Shown piece after piece: positions 15,695 through 24,362 of a stretch of DNA of 54,054 nucleotides. Both the position numbers and the translations under genes were made by a program. Origin of the DNA: JBFLXR01 sp040757065 (GTDB taxonomy: Bacteria; Pseudomonadota; Gammaproteobacteria; Burkholderiales; Gallionellaceae); contig JBFLXR010000017.1 in assembly GCA_040757065.1 (NCBI GenBank), positions 1 to 54,054 of the forward strand. Reading direction: 5' to 3'. Position 1 is the first letter of the stretch. Every line of letters starts with the position of its first letter. Under the pieces are notes generated by a model. The model did no database searches and had not been told where the DNA came from. It worked only from the letters and a program-made list of their open reading frames with translations.

Positions 15695-16227
15695 AATTCG
15701 ATGCGCGGGGCTGGCTGAGCGGGGTGCGCCGCATCCCGTCGCCCAACTGCGATAAGCGACCGTCCGGTGTGCCGGTCGAGTTGCTGGTGATCCACAATAT
15801 CAGTCTGCCGCCCGGCGAATTCGGCGGCCCGGCTGTCGTGCAGTTGTTTACCAATAGCTTGGATTGTACGGCGCACCCGTTTTATACCCAGTTGGTCGGG
15901 CTGAAAGTGTCGGCGCACTTTTTGGTTCGCCGCAGCGGAGAGATCGTGCAGTTCGTTTCCTGCGACCGGCGTGCCTGGCATGCCGGCGTGTCGGAATGGC
16001 AGGGCCGTAACCGTTGCAACGATTTCTCCATTGGCATCGAACTGGAGGGCAGCGACTTCGTGCCGTTTACCGAGGCGCAATACGATGCTTTGGTGCGTTT
16101 GACTCGCCGCGTCCGGCGGCGTTATCCGGTGCGCGGCATGGCCGGACACAGCGACATCGCCCCCGCCCGCAAGACCGATCCCGGCCCCTTTTTCGACTGG
16201 GCGCGTTACCGTTTCGCAGTTCGATAA
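15691..16227 (+). CDS. ampD: 1,6-anhydro-N-acetylmuramyl-L-alanine amidase AmpD
   Basis: A 178-aa cytoplasmic zinc amidase that cleaves anhydromuropeptides during cell-wall recycling; loss of such enzymes derepresses AmpC-type beta-lactamases in other bacteria. Zinc ligands are visible: His35 in VIHNISLPP, the His in MAGHSDIAP and the Asp in KTDPGPFF. GIELEG and VSAHFLV are family-typical. The TTG start overlaps the pilR stop (TTGA) with GGTGGGGGA upstream. Length is normal. No ampE follows; the next gene is the nrd promoter region. Confidence 0.92.
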   Translation: MKFDARGWLSGVRRIPSPNCDKRPSGVPVELLVIHNISLPPGEFGGPAVVQLFTNSLDCTAHPFYTQLVGLKVSAHFLVRRSGEIVQFVSCDRRAWHAGVSEWQGRNRCNDFSIGIELEGSDFVPFTEAQYDALVRLTRRVRRRYPVRGMAGHSDIAPARKTDPGPFFDWARYRFAVR

Positions 16228-16288
16228 GCGGCGTAGGTCGCGTCTTTTCTTTCATTACAAGCAGTTGGAAAAAAGCTGTAAATAACAC

Positions 16289-16316
16289 TTGCATATTTTT
16301 CTCTTCACACTAGAAT
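16289..16316 (+). promoter_or_regulatory. nrdA promoter
   Basis: TTGCAT (16289-16294) and TAGAAT (16311-16316) with a 16-base spacer. The -10 box falls within the first NrdR-like box, so repressor binding would block polymerase directly. Confidence 0.6.
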
Positions 16317-16354
16317 TAGCGCATTAAGTCGGTGCCGAGCACTAGATATAGTGG
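16307..16354. promoter_or_regulatory. Tandem NrdR boxes upstream of nrdA
   Basis: Box 1 is ACACTAGAATTAGCGC (16307-16322), box 2 is GCACTAGATATAGTGG (16339-16354). Both fit the palindromic NrdR consensus (ACACwAtATwTAGTGT-like); box 2 has near-perfect CACTA/TAGTG arms. Their starts are 32 bases apart, three helical turns, as in known NrdR targets. nrdR itself is not in the window. Confidence 0.7.
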
Positions 16355-16401
16355 TTGCGCCAAACGGGCTGGTAGGCCTGATAATAACTAGGGAGAAGTT
16401 A

Positions 16402-19278
16402 ATGCTGCAAGTTTCCGAGACTGCTGGCTCCTCTGCCATGCCGATGTTTAATGTAGCCGCCCCGCAGGATTCCACGCTTATGAATACCGCTTTCGATCAA
16501 TACAAAGTCATTCGCCGCAACGGTTCTGTCGTGCCTTTCGAGCCGGCCAAGATTTCCATTGCAATGACCAAGGCATTTATTGCCGTTAATGGCGGTCAGG
16601 GCGCAGCCTCCGCGCGCGTGCGCGAAGTGGTCGAGCAGTTGACCCAGTCGGTGGTGAATGCGCTGGTGCGTCGTTTGCCACAGGGCGGGACGGTGCATAT
16701 CGAAGATGTGCAGGATCAAGTTGAATTGGCGCTGATGCGCTCCGGCGAGCACGATGTGGCGCGCGCCTATGTGCTGTACCGCGAAGAACGTTCGCGCGAA
16801 CGCGCCAAGGCGAAGAAAGAAGAAGCCGAGCATGTGCTGCGCGTGACCGAAAACGGTGTCGAACGCCCGCTCGATCTCGGCGCGCTGAAGGGGGCGATTG
16901 CGCACGCTTGCGAAGGACTGGGCGATGCCGTGGATGCCGACCAGATTCTCAAGCTGACCTTGAAGGATTTGTACGACGGCGTTTCGACTGAGGAAGTGCG
17001 TAAATGCACGATTTTGTCCGCCCGCTCGCTGATCGAAAAAGACCCGGCCTACGGTTTTGTCACGGCGCGCCTGCTGCTGAACAACATTTGCAGCGAAGTG
17101 CTGGAAGAGCCGGTAACGCATGCCGACATGGTCACCCGCTATGCCGAGTATTTCCCCAAGTTTATCAAGCGCGGGATTGAGGCTGAGTTGCTGAACGAGG
17201 AGCTGGGTCGCTTCGATCTGGAGCGTCTGGGTAAAGAGTTGGATGCCAGCCGCGATCTGCAATTCAACTACCTCGGCCTGCAAACTTTGTTCGACCGTTA
17301 TTTCCTGCATGTGGAAGACAAGCGCATCGAATTGCCGCAAGCCTTTTTCATGCGTGTGGCGATGGGGTTGTCGCTGAACGAAATCGACCGCGAAGGCCGC
17401 GCCATCGAATTTTACCGTTTGCTGTCCAGTTTCGATTTTATGAGCTCGACGCCGACACTGTTCAATTCCGGTACGCGTCGCTCGCAACTGTCCTCGTGCT
17501 ATCTGACCACGGTGGCCGACGATCTGGACGGGATTTACGAAGCGCTGAAGGAGAACGCGCTGCTGTCCAAGTTCGCCGGCGGGTTGGGCAACGACTGGAG
17601 CAATGTGCGGGCCTTGGGCAGCCACATCAAGGGTACTAACGGCAAGTCGCAAGGGGTGGTGCCGTTCCTCAAGGTGGTGAACGACACCGCCGTGGCGGTG
17701 AATCAGGGCGGCAAGCGCAAGGGCGCAGTGTGCGCCTATCTGGAAACCTGGCATCTGGACATCGAGGAATTCCTCGAACTGCGCAAAAACACCGGCGACG
17801 ATCGCCGCCGCACGCATGACATGAACACCGCGAACTGGATTCCCGATCTGTTCATGAAGCGCGTGATGGAAGGAACGGAATGGACGTTGTTCTCGCCCTC
17901 GACCTGCCCCGATCTGCACGACAAATTCGGTGCGGAGTTCGAGCAAGCCTATCTGGCCTATGAAGCCAAGGCGGAGCGCGGTGAGATCAAGCTGTTCAAG
18001 AAAGTTCCGGCGCAATCGCTGTGGCGCAAAATGCTGACCATGCTGTTCGAAACCGGTCATCCGTGGGTTACCTTCAAGGATCCCTGCAACGTGCGTAGCC
18101 CGCAACAGCACGTCGGCGTGGTGCACAGCTCCAATCTGTGTACGGAAATCACCCTGAACACTTCCGACAGCGAGATCGCTGTGTGTAATCTTGGTTCGGT
18201 GAATCTGGCTGCGCATCTGTATCCGAAAGGGCACGAAAAATACGGGCAGTTGGATCACGATAAATTGAAGCGCACCGTGCGTACCGCAATGCGCATGCTG
18301 GATAACGTGATCGATATCAACTACTACGCTGTAGCAAAGGCACGCAACGCGAACTTGAAGCATCGTCCGGTTGGGATGGGCATTATGGGCTTCCAGGACG
18401 CACTGCACGAGCTGCGTATTCCCTATGCCTCTGATTCGGCGGTCGAGTTTGCTGACCGTTCGATGGAAGCGGTGTGCTACTACGCCTACTGGGCTTCCAC
18501 CGAATTGGCCGCCGAGCGTGGTCGTTATGCGACTTACCGTGGCAGCCTGTGGGATCGCGGTCTGTTGCCGCAAGATACATTGGACTTGCTGCGCAGCGCA
18601 CGCGGTGGTTACGTCGAGGTAGATACTTCCAGCAGCATGGACTGGGACAGTCTGCGCGCACGCATCAAAGAGCACGGCATGCGCAACTCGAACTGCGTGG
18701 CGATTGCGCCGACTGCGACGATTTCCAATATCGTCGGCGTGTCGGCCAGCATCGAGCCGACTTACCAGAACATTTTCGTGAAATCGAACCTGTCCGGCGA
18801 ATTTACGATTATTAACGACCATTTGGTGAGCGATTTGAAAGCGCTCGGCCTGTGGGACGAAGTGATGATCGCCGACCTGAAATATTTCGACGGCAGCTTG
18901 TCGAAAATCGACCGCATCCCGGCCGATATTCGCAGCCTGTACGCCACTGCGTTCGAAGTCGAACCGAACTGGCTGATTGAGGCCGCCTCGCGCCGTCAGA
19001 AGTGGATCGACCAGGCACAATCGCTGAATATTTACATGGCGGGGGTATCGGGCCGTAAGCTGGACGAAACTTACAAGCTGGCATGGCTGCGCGGTCTGAA
19101 GACGACCTACTACCTGCGCACACTGGGCGCGACTTCCGCTGAGAAGTCCACCTCGCGCGCCGGTTCGCTGAATGCCGTACCGGCCTCCGGCGGCGCCATG
19201 ACCGCAGCGGCCGCCCCCGCAGCCGAAGAACCGAAATTCTGCTCGATTGACAATCCCGAATGCGAAGCGTGTCAGTGA
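16402..19278 (+). CDS. nrdA: Class Ia ribonucleotide reductase, alpha subunit
   Basis: A 958-aa catalytic subunit that reduces ribonucleoside diphosphates. It is longer than the 761-aa E. coli protein because the N-terminus carries an ATP-cone (about 33-130, RNGSVVPFEPAKI) and a second, cone-like segment (about 148-245), as in the Pseudomonas type. Catalytic cysteines are recognisable: SSCYL (C225-equivalent), SNLCTE (radical C439-equivalent with the partner Glu) and AVCNLG (C462-equivalent), plus the C-terminal shuttle pair in CEACQ. ATG 16402 has AGGGAGAAG upstream. nrdB follows after 277 bases; regulation by NrdR is predicted. Confidence 0.95.
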   Translation: MLQVSETAGSSAMPMFNVAAPQDSTLMNTAFDQYKVIRRNGSVVPFEPAKISIAMTKAFIAVNGGQGAASARVREVVEQLTQSVVNALVRRLPQGGTVHIEDVQDQVELALMRSGEHDVARAYVLYREERSRERAKAKKEEAEHVLRVTENGVERPLDLGALKGAIAHACEGLGDAVDADQILKLTLKDLYDGVSTEEVRKCTILSARSLIEKDPAYGFVTARLLLNNICSEVLEEPVTHADMVTRYAEYFPKFIKRGIEAELLNEELGRFDLERLGKELDASRDLQFNYLGLQTLFDRYFLHVEDKRIELPQAFFMRVAMGLSLNEIDREGRAIEFYRLLSSFDFMSSTPTLFNSGTRRSQLSSCYLTTVADDLDGIYEALKENALLSKFAGGLGNDWSNVRALGSHIKGTNGKSQGVVPFLKVVNDTAVAVNQGGKRKGAVCAYLETWHLDIEEFLELRKNTGDDRRRTHDMNTANWIPDLFMKRVMEGTEWTLFSPSTCPDLHDKFGAEFEQAYLAYEAKAERGEIKLFKKVPAQSLWRKMLTMLFETGHPWVTFKDPCNVRSPQQHVGVVHSSNLCTEITLNTSDSEIAVCNLGSVNLAAHLYPKGHEKYGQLDHDKLKRTVRTAMRMLDNVIDINYYAVAKARNANLKHRPVGMGIMGFQDALHELRIPYASDSAVEFADRSMEAVCYYAYWASTELAAERGRYATYRGSLWDRGLLPQDTLDLLRSARGGYVEVDTSSSMDWDSLRARIKEHGMRNSNCVAIAPTATISNIVGVSASIEPTYQNIFVKSNLSGEFTIINDHLVSDLKALGLWDEVMIADLKYFDGSLSKIDRIPADIRSLYATAFEVEPNWLIEAASRRQKWIDQAQSLNIYMAGVSGRKLDETYKLAWLRGLKTTYYLRTLGATSAEKSTSRAGSLNAVPASGGAMTAAAAPAAEEPKFCSIDNPECEACQ

Positions 19279-19298
19279 CACGCGAGTATGCGGGATTG
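19264..19298 (+). repeat. 35-bp direct repeat overlapping the nrdA stop, copy 1
   Basis: The repeat includes the palindrome GCGTGTCA-g-TGACACGC (19267-19283) and covers the last codons and stop of nrdA. A near-identical copy lies 101 bases downstream. It looks like a local duplication of the gene end. Confidence 0.75.
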
Positions 19299-19309
19299 CG
19301 GCGAAGGCT

Positions 19310-19326
19310 AACTTGCTGGGCAAGTT
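19310..19326 (+). other. Hairpin between nrdA and nrdB
   Basis: AACTTG-ctggg-CAAGTT, a six-base stem without a T run. It lies between the two 35-bp repeats. Confidence 0.4.
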
Positions 19327-19364
19327 GAACCGCGCAGAGTTGGCCGGAGCCACAATGGTTTTAA

Positions 19365-19399
19365 GAAGCGTGTCAGTGACACGCGAGGATGCAGGATTG
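19365..19399 (+). repeat. 35-bp direct repeat, copy 2
   Basis: This second copy of the nrdA-end repeat retains the full palindrome GCGTGTCA-g-TGACACGC (19368-19384) with two mismatches elsewhere. It lies in non-coding DNA before nrdB. Confidence 0.75.
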
Positions 19400-19451
19400 T
19401 GAGGACGTATCGGCTGCATTTGCATGCCGGTGCGGGAATGAAAATGAAGCG

Positions 19452-19531
19452 CGAAGTTTCCGTTTGCCGACGGGAACTTCGTTGCATGTGAAATAGCCGA
19501 CAAAAACACTCGCCAAGCCGCGCGGCTGGCG
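19452..19531 (+). other. Two strong hairpins in the nrdB leader
   Basis: The first pairs GAAGTTtCCGT with ACGGgAACTTC (about 19453-19480); the second pairs GCCAAGCC with GGCTGGC (about 19513-19531). Neither has a T-tract, so they are more likely mRNA-stability or attenuation structures than simple terminators. Confidence 0.4.
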
Positions 19532-19555
19532 TTACTATAGCGGGAGAAAATTATT

Positions 19556-20707
19556 ATGCTGACTTTCGACGAAGACATCGTTCCGACCGCCGCCCAAGCC
19601 GGTCGCATGGCAGCCATGGGGAGCACCCCCGATCTGGCGAAGGTTTCTGCCACCGCCGCACAACCCTACACCATCGCATCCAGTGGCACAAACCGCATTC
19701 GCGTAGAAGACAAGCGCATCATCAATTGTCGCGCTGACGTGAATCAGTTGGTGCCGTTCAAGTACAAGTGGGCATGGGAAAAATACCTGGCTGCATGTGC
19801 GAATCATTGGATGCCGCAAGAAGTGAATATGTCTGCTGACATCGCACTGTGGAAGAATCCGAACGGTCTGACCGAGGACGAGCGCCGCCTCGTGAAACGC
19901 AATCTCGGGTTCTTTACCACTGCCGATAGTTTGGCTGCGAACAACATCGTGCTCGGCACCTATCGCCAGATTACTAATCCGGAATGCCGCCAGTTTTTGC
20001 TGCGTCAGGCTTTCGAAGAGGCGATCCATACCCATGCCTATCAGTACATCGTGGAAAGTCTGGGGCTGGACGAGGGCGAAGTGTTTAACGCCTACCACGA
20101 AGTGCAGAGCATTCGCGACAAGGACGAGTTCCTGATCCCGTTCATCGACACGCTGACCGACCCGGAATTCAAAACCGGCACGCCGGAAAACGACCAAAAA
20201 CTGCTGCGCAGTCTGATCGTGTTCGCCTGCATTATGGAAGGACTGTTCTTCTATGTCGGCTTCGTGCAGATTTTGGCACTGGGCCGCCAGAACAAAATGA
20301 CCGGTGCGGCCGAGCAGTACCAGTACATCATGCGCGACGAATCCATGCACCTGAATTTCGGCGTGGACGTCATCAACCAGATCAAGCTGGAAAACCCGCA
20401 TCTGTGGACTCCCGAATTCCGCGAGGAAATCCGCGGCCTGTTCCAGAAGGCGGTCGAGCTGGAGTACCGTTATGCCGAAGATACCATGCCACGCGGCGTG
20501 CTCGGCCTGAACTCCTCCATGTTCAAGGAATATTTACGTTTTATCGCCAACCGCCGCTGCCAGCAAATCGGGGTGGAAACCATCTACCCGGGCGCGACCA
20601 ATCCTTTCCCGTGGATGGCGGAAATGATCGACCTGAAGAAGGAAAAGAACTTCTTCGAAACGCGCGTCACCGAATACCAGTCGGGCGGCGCTTTGTCCTG
20701 GGATTGA
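19556..20707 (+). CDS. nrdB: Class Ia ribonucleotide reductase, beta subunit
   Basis: A 383-aa radical-generating subunit. The di-iron/tyrosyl site is intact: Glu155 and His158 in EEAIHTHAY with radical Tyr162, equivalent to E. coli E115/H118/Y122, and a second ExxH pair in DESMHLNFG. The C-terminus EYQSGGALSWD carries the tail residues used for alpha-subunit docking. The N-terminal extension of about 40 aa is usual in this branch. It is co-oriented with nrdA behind a hairpin-rich spacer, which may let the two subunits be expressed at different levels. A metal or Tyr-loss variant is ruled out by the residues seen. Confidence 0.95.
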   Translation: MLTFDEDIVPTAAQAGRMAAMGSTPDLAKVSATAAQPYTIASSGTNRIRVEDKRIINCRADVNQLVPFKYKWAWEKYLAACANHWMPQEVNMSADIALWKNPNGLTEDERRLVKRNLGFFTTADSLAANNIVLGTYRQITNPECRQFLLRQAFEEAIHTHAYQYIVESLGLDEGEVFNAYHEVQSIRDKDEFLIPFIDTLTDPEFKTGTPENDQKLLRSLIVFACIMEGLFFYVGFVQILALGRQNKMTGAAEQYQYIMRDESMHLNFGVDVINQIKLENPHLWTPEFREEIRGLFQKAVELEYRYAEDTMPRGVLGLNSSMFKEYLRFIANRRCQQIGVETIYPGATNPFPWMAEMIDLKKEKNFFETRVTEYQSGGALSWD

Positions 20708-20860
20708 TCGCAATGCGCGCAATTCGCAGACGCAAGAACGGAGGCGCGTTGCCACGGGGTTGAAGGACTTCGGTCATGCCGCGCGGCAGGTTGCGGGCAT
20801 GCTGGGGGTAGTTGTCGCAGTTGTTGTATTTCGTAACTTTCAATAGCAAAGGAGGTTGAA

Positions 20861-21874
20861 ATGGCAGCAGAGAAGAAAGCTAAACCAGCAGCAAAAAAAG
20901 AGGCCGCAGAGAAAAAGCCTGTTGCCAAGAAAGCCGCAGCCCCGAAGGCCGCCGCCAAGGCCGCCGCAAAACCGGCAGCCAAGAAAGCCGCTGCGCCCAA
21001 GGCAGCTGCTAAGCCCGCGGCCAAACCCGCTGCGAAAAAAGCGGCTGCCAAGCCGGTAGCTAAAGCCGCAGCTAAACCTGCTGCCAAAGCCGTGGCGAAA
21101 CCGGCAGCTAAGAAAGCCGCTGCGCCCAAGGCTGCTGCTAAGCCCGCGGTCAAACCCGCTGCGAAAAAAGCGGCCGCCAAGCCGGCAGCAAAAGCCGCAG
21201 CCAAACCCGCTGCCAAAGCGGCAGCGAAGCCCGCCACCAAGGCCGTAGCGAAACCGGCAGCTAAGAAAGCCGCTGCGCCCAAGGCTGCTGCTAAGCCCGC
21301 GGCCAAACCCGCTGCGAAAAAAGCGGCCGCCAAGCCGGCAGCAAAAGCCGCAGCCAAGCCTGTTGCCAAAGCGGCAGCGAAGCCCGCCGCCAAGGTCGCC
21401 GCAAAACCGGCAGCCAAGAAAGCCGCTGCACCCAAGGCAGCTGCTAAGCCCGTGTCCAAACCCGCTGCGAAAAAAGCGGCCGCCAAGCCGGCAGCTAAAG
21501 CCGCAGCCAAGCCTGCTGCCAAAGCGGCAGCGAAGCCCGCCGCCAAGGTCGCCGCAAAACCGGCAGCTAAGAAAGCCGCTGCGCCCAAGGCAGCTGCTAA
21601 GCCCGCGGCCAAACCCGCTGCGAAAAAAGCGGCCGCCAAGCCGGCAGCTAAAACCGCAGTCAAACCGGCAGCCAAAGCGGCAGCGAAGCCCGCCGCCAAG
21701 GTCGCCGCAAAACCGGCAGCCAAGAAAGCCGCAGCACCCGCTGCGGCAGCGCCAGCCGCAGAGGTCAAGCCTGCGCCTGTTGCGGCAGCGCCTGCCCCAT
21801 CGCCCGCAGCGCCGGCTCCGGTGCGTCCGGCTGCTACTTGGCCGTTCCCGACCCCCGGTATTAAGACGAGCTAA
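20861..21874 (+). CDS. Histone H1-like/AlgP-like Lys-Ala-Pro-rich protein
   Basis: A 337-aa low-complexity protein composed mainly of KPAAK and KKAAAPKAAAK units, strongly basic, ending in a unique tail RPAATWPFPTPGIKTS. Such proteins resemble AlgP and eukaryotic H1 C-terminal domains and are thought to bind DNA non-specifically, compacting the nucleoid or modulating transcription. AAAGGAGG lies seven bases before the ATG. Internally the gene consists of 153-bp (51-aa) tandem repeats, so its length probably varies between strains. It has no membrane or enzymatic motif. The nrdB neighbourhood gives no functional clue. Confidence 0.85.
   Translation: MAAEKKAKPAAKKEAAEKKPVAKKAAAPKAAAKAAAKPAAKKAAAPKAAAKPAAKPAAKKAAAKPVAKAAAKPAAKAVAKPAAKKAAAPKAAAKPAVKPAAKKAAAKPAAKAAAKPAAKAAAKPATKAVAKPAAKKAAAPKAAAKPAAKPAAKKAAAKPAAKAAAKPVAKAAAKPAAKVAAKPAAKKAAAPKAAAKPVSKPAAKKAAAKPAAKAAAKPAAKAAAKPAAKVAAKPAAKKAAAPKAAAKPAAKPAAKKAAAKPAAKTAVKPAAKAAAKPAAKVAAKPAAKKAAAPAAAAPAAEVKPAPVAAAPAPSPAAPAPVRPAATWPFPTPGIKTS
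20981..21721 (+). repeat. 153-bp tandem repeats inside the histone-like gene
   Basis: The marker AAGAAAGCCGC recurs at 20981, 21110, 21263, 21416, 21569 and (variant) 21722. The last four intervals are each 153 bases (51 codons); the first is 129. Units differ by scattered, mostly silent or K/A-preserving changes. The frame is kept in every unit. Confidence 0.85.
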
Positions 21875-22035
21875 GCCGGGTTCGGAGTCTGTGCGGGAAC
21901 GCTCTGTACGGGATGCGCAAGCATTCCGCGCCGGGGCGTCTCGCACGGTTTTTCAGGCTGCCGCATGTGCCGGGGCTGCCCTTTCTTCCTGTTTTCTGCT
22001 ACGTTACGCTTTTATTACCCGAGCAGAAGATCCTC

Positions 22036-22977
22036 ATGTCCGAACGGTTGTTTATCCGCATTTTTGCTGTGCTGGCCTTGGTGTCGCTGGCAGCATGCAA
22101 AACGGTGCCCCTGACTTATCCCGATGTAATCGCGCCGCAGGCGACCGAGCTTGCGCCGGTGCGTGCCCAGCGGCCGGTGGTCGCGCTGGTGCTGGGCGGC
22201 GGACGCGAGCGGGGTTACGCGCACGTCGGCGTGATTAAAGCGCTGGAAGAGGAGGGAATTAAGGTCGATATGGTGGTTGGCACCAGTGTCGGCAGTTTGA
22301 TCGGTGCATTGTATGCGGGCGGTATGACAGCGCAGGAGTTGCGCCAGCTGGCGCTGCAACTCGATGAGAGCGATGTCGAGGACTATAAGATTTCCAAAAG
22401 CGGTTATGTGAGCGGCTTGTTGCTGCAGGACTTCGTCAACCGTGCCCTGAAAAACCGTTCCATCGAGGAGTTGAGTAAGCCCTTCGTGGCGGTGGCGACC
22501 AATCTCGGCGACGGGCGCTCGGTGGAATTCAATCGCGGCAATACGGGCATGGCGGTGCGTGCTTCCAGCAGCATACCCGGCGTGTTTCAGCCGGTGAATA
22601 TTAACGGCGACACCTACGTGGACGGCGGCGTGAAGCACCCGGTGCCGGTCGGGGTGGCGCGCCGGATGGGCGCGGATATTGTGATTGCTGTGGATATTTC
22701 CCGCAAGCCGCAGGATGCCGAGAAGCCCACTTCCATTATCAATATCATGCTGCAAAGCCTGCGCATCATGCAGCAGGTGGTGATACAGCGCGAAATCGGC
22801 GATGCGCAAGTGATTATTCACCCTAAGCTGGGCGACACCGGCGAGGTGGATTTTGCCACCAAGCTGCGCCTGATCGAAGCGGGCGAAGAGGCCGCGCGCG
22901 CTGCTATTCCGCAAATCCGAGAATTGCAGCGCAAGATGACGCGCGTCGAAGCCCGAGAGCTGACATCTCCTCAATAG
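22036..22977 (+). CDS. Patatin-like phospholipase family lipoprotein
   Basis: A 313-aa protein with a lipoprotein signal (SLAAC, lipidated Cys21) and a patatin-like domain. The oxyanion loop is GGGRERG (54-60), the nucleophile elbow GTSVG (Ser84), and the catalytic-dyad Asp is Asp196 in DGG. All active-site elements are present, so it is likely a membrane-anchored acyl hydrolase resembling the RssA/YchK branch, but exported. ATG 22036 is preferred because the signal peptide starts there. It lies 11 bases before pabB, so may be co-transcribed; no functional link is known. The substrate is undetermined. Confidence 0.85.
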   Translation: MSERLFIRIFAVLALVSLAACKTVPLTYPDVIAPQATELAPVRAQRPVVALVLGGGRERGYAHVGVIKALEEEGIKVDMVVGTSVGSLIGALYAGGMTAQELRQLALQLDESDVEDYKISKSGYVSGLLLQDFVNRALKNRSIEELSKPFVAVATNLGDGRSVEFNRGNTGMAVRASSSIPGVFQPVNINGDTYVDGGVKHPVPVGVARRMGADIVIAVDISRKPQDAEKPTSIINIMLQSLRIMQQVVIQREIGDAQVIIHPKLGDTGEVDFATKLRLIEAGEEAARAAIPQIRELQRKMTRVEARELTSPQ

Positions 22978-22988
22978 CCCCAGACGGT

Positions 22989-24362
22989 ATGACCTATCGC
23001 GTGGCTTTGCCTTACTTCGCCGATGCGGGGCGCTACTATGCCGCCCTGCGCGACTTGCCGTGGCCGGTTTGGCTCGATAGCGGCGGGCGCGACCGTTACG
23101 ATATTCTGACCGCTGACCCGGTGCGTACGTGGGAAACGCGCAGTGCGACTACCTGCGTGCGCGATGCCGCCGGCGAGCAGCATACGCCGGACGATCCGTT
23201 CGAGCTGTTGCGTGAGGCGTTAGGGGAGAAATCTGCGCCGCTCGGTGACTTGCCATTCGCCGGCGGGCTGCTCGGTTATTGGGGCTACGATCTTGCGCGA
23301 CGCTGGATAGATTTGCCGCATATTGCTGCCGATGCCGAGCATCTGCCGGAAATGGCGGTGGGGCTGTACGATTGGGCCGTAGTGCTCGATCATCAGACGT
23401 GCGCAGCTTGGCTGGTTTCGCATCTGCGCGATTCGCAAACCCTAGCCCGGCTGCCTAATATCCTGGCTTGCTTGCTGGCTGCGCCGCAAACTATCGTACC
23501 GCCGACTTTTCGCGTGACAGGCGCGGTGCAGGCCAATTTTTCATCCGACCGGTATGCTGTAGCGTTTAATGCCGTGCAGCGCTATTTGCATGACGGCGAC
23601 TGCTACCAAGTCAATCTGGCGCAGCGTTTCGAAGCGCCCGCCGAAGGCGATGCCTTCGCTGCATACCTTGCGCTGCGCCGCATCAGTCCGGCCCCCTTCG
23701 CCGCGTTTCTCGATTTACCGGACGCGCAAATTCTCAGTGCGTCGCCGGAGCGTTTTTTGCGCGTACAAAAGGGGCAGGTCGAAACCAAACCCATTAAAGG
23801 TACGCGCCCGCGCGGCTTCGATCCTGCGCAAGATGCCGCTTTAATTGAGGATTTGCGCAGCCATCCTAAGGATCGGGCAGAAAATCTGATGATCGTCGAT
23901 TTGTTGCGCAACGACCTCGGCAAAACCTGCGCACCGGGCAGCGTACGCACCCCCAAATTGTTCGAAGTGGAGAGCTACGCGAACGTGCATCACCTAGTCA
24001 GTACGGTGACCGGGCGGTTGGCACCGGGCAAGGACGCTTTGCATCTGCTGCGCGATTGTTTTCCGGGCGGCTCCATCACCGGCGCACCGAAGCGGCGGGC
24101 GATGGAAATCATCGAGCAGCTCGAGCCGCACCGGCGCGGCGTCTATTGCGGTGCAATCGGCTATATGGGCTTCGATGGCAATATGGATACCAACATCGCG
24201 ATTCGCACCCTCGTTTACGCGCAGGGCAGCATACGCTGCTGGGCGGGCGGCGGCATCGTTGCGGATTCCGAAGAGTCGGCGGAGTATCAGGAAACGCTGG
24301 ATAAAGCTTCGGCGATGCTGAAGGTGATGCGCACTAGCGCTACGCGTTCTTCACCCGCGTAA
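22989..24362 (+). CDS. pabB: Aminodeoxychorismate synthase component I
   Basis: A 457-aa chorismate-utilising enzyme that with PabA makes 4-amino-4-deoxychorismate for folate. The PIKGTRPRG motif with the PabB-type lysine (anthranilate synthases have PIAGT) separates it from TrpE. Other core motifs are DGDCYQVNLAQRF, ASPERFL, RAENLMIVDLLRNDLG, FPGGSITGAPKRRAMEII and GGGIVADSEESAEYQETLDKA. No fused aminotransferase PabC domain follows. Its 3' end overlaps the convergent spoT gene by 23 bases. Confidence 0.93.
   Translation: MTYRVALPYFADAGRYYAALRDLPWPVWLDSGGRDRYDILTADPVRTWETRSATTCVRDAAGEQHTPDDPFELLREALGEKSAPLGDLPFAGGLLGYWGYDLARRWIDLPHIAADAEHLPEMAVGLYDWAVVLDHQTCAAWLVSHLRDSQTLARLPNILACLLAAPQTIVPPTFRVTGAVQANFSSDRYAVAFNAVQRYLHDGDCYQVNLAQRFEAPAEGDAFAAYLALRRISPAPFAAFLDLPDAQILSASPERFLRVQKGQVETKPIKGTRPRGFDPAQDAALIEDLRSHPKDRAENLMIVDLLRNDLGKTCAPGSVRTPKLFEVESYANVHHLVSTVTGRLAPGKDALHLLRDCFPGGSITGAPKRRAMEIIEQLEPHRRGVYCGAIGYMGFDGNMDTNIAIRTLVYAQGSIRCWAGGGIVADSEESAEYQETLDKASAMLKVMRTSATRSSPA

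Noticed and set aside
16399..19653. 1084-aa minus-strand open frame opposite nrdA
   Set aside because: It is the antisense shadow of a GC-rich, highly conserved gene; no start signal or recognisable domain, and low-quality residue composition.
20981..21721. Regular repeats considered as a CRISPR array
   Set aside because: Repeats are contiguous 153-bp coding units without unique spacers, and no cas genes are present.
20584..21768. Minus-strand Gly/Ala-rich repeated protein opposite the histone-like gene
   Set aside because: Its AAGFAA repeats are the reverse complement of the KPAAK coding repeats; it has no ribosome binding site.
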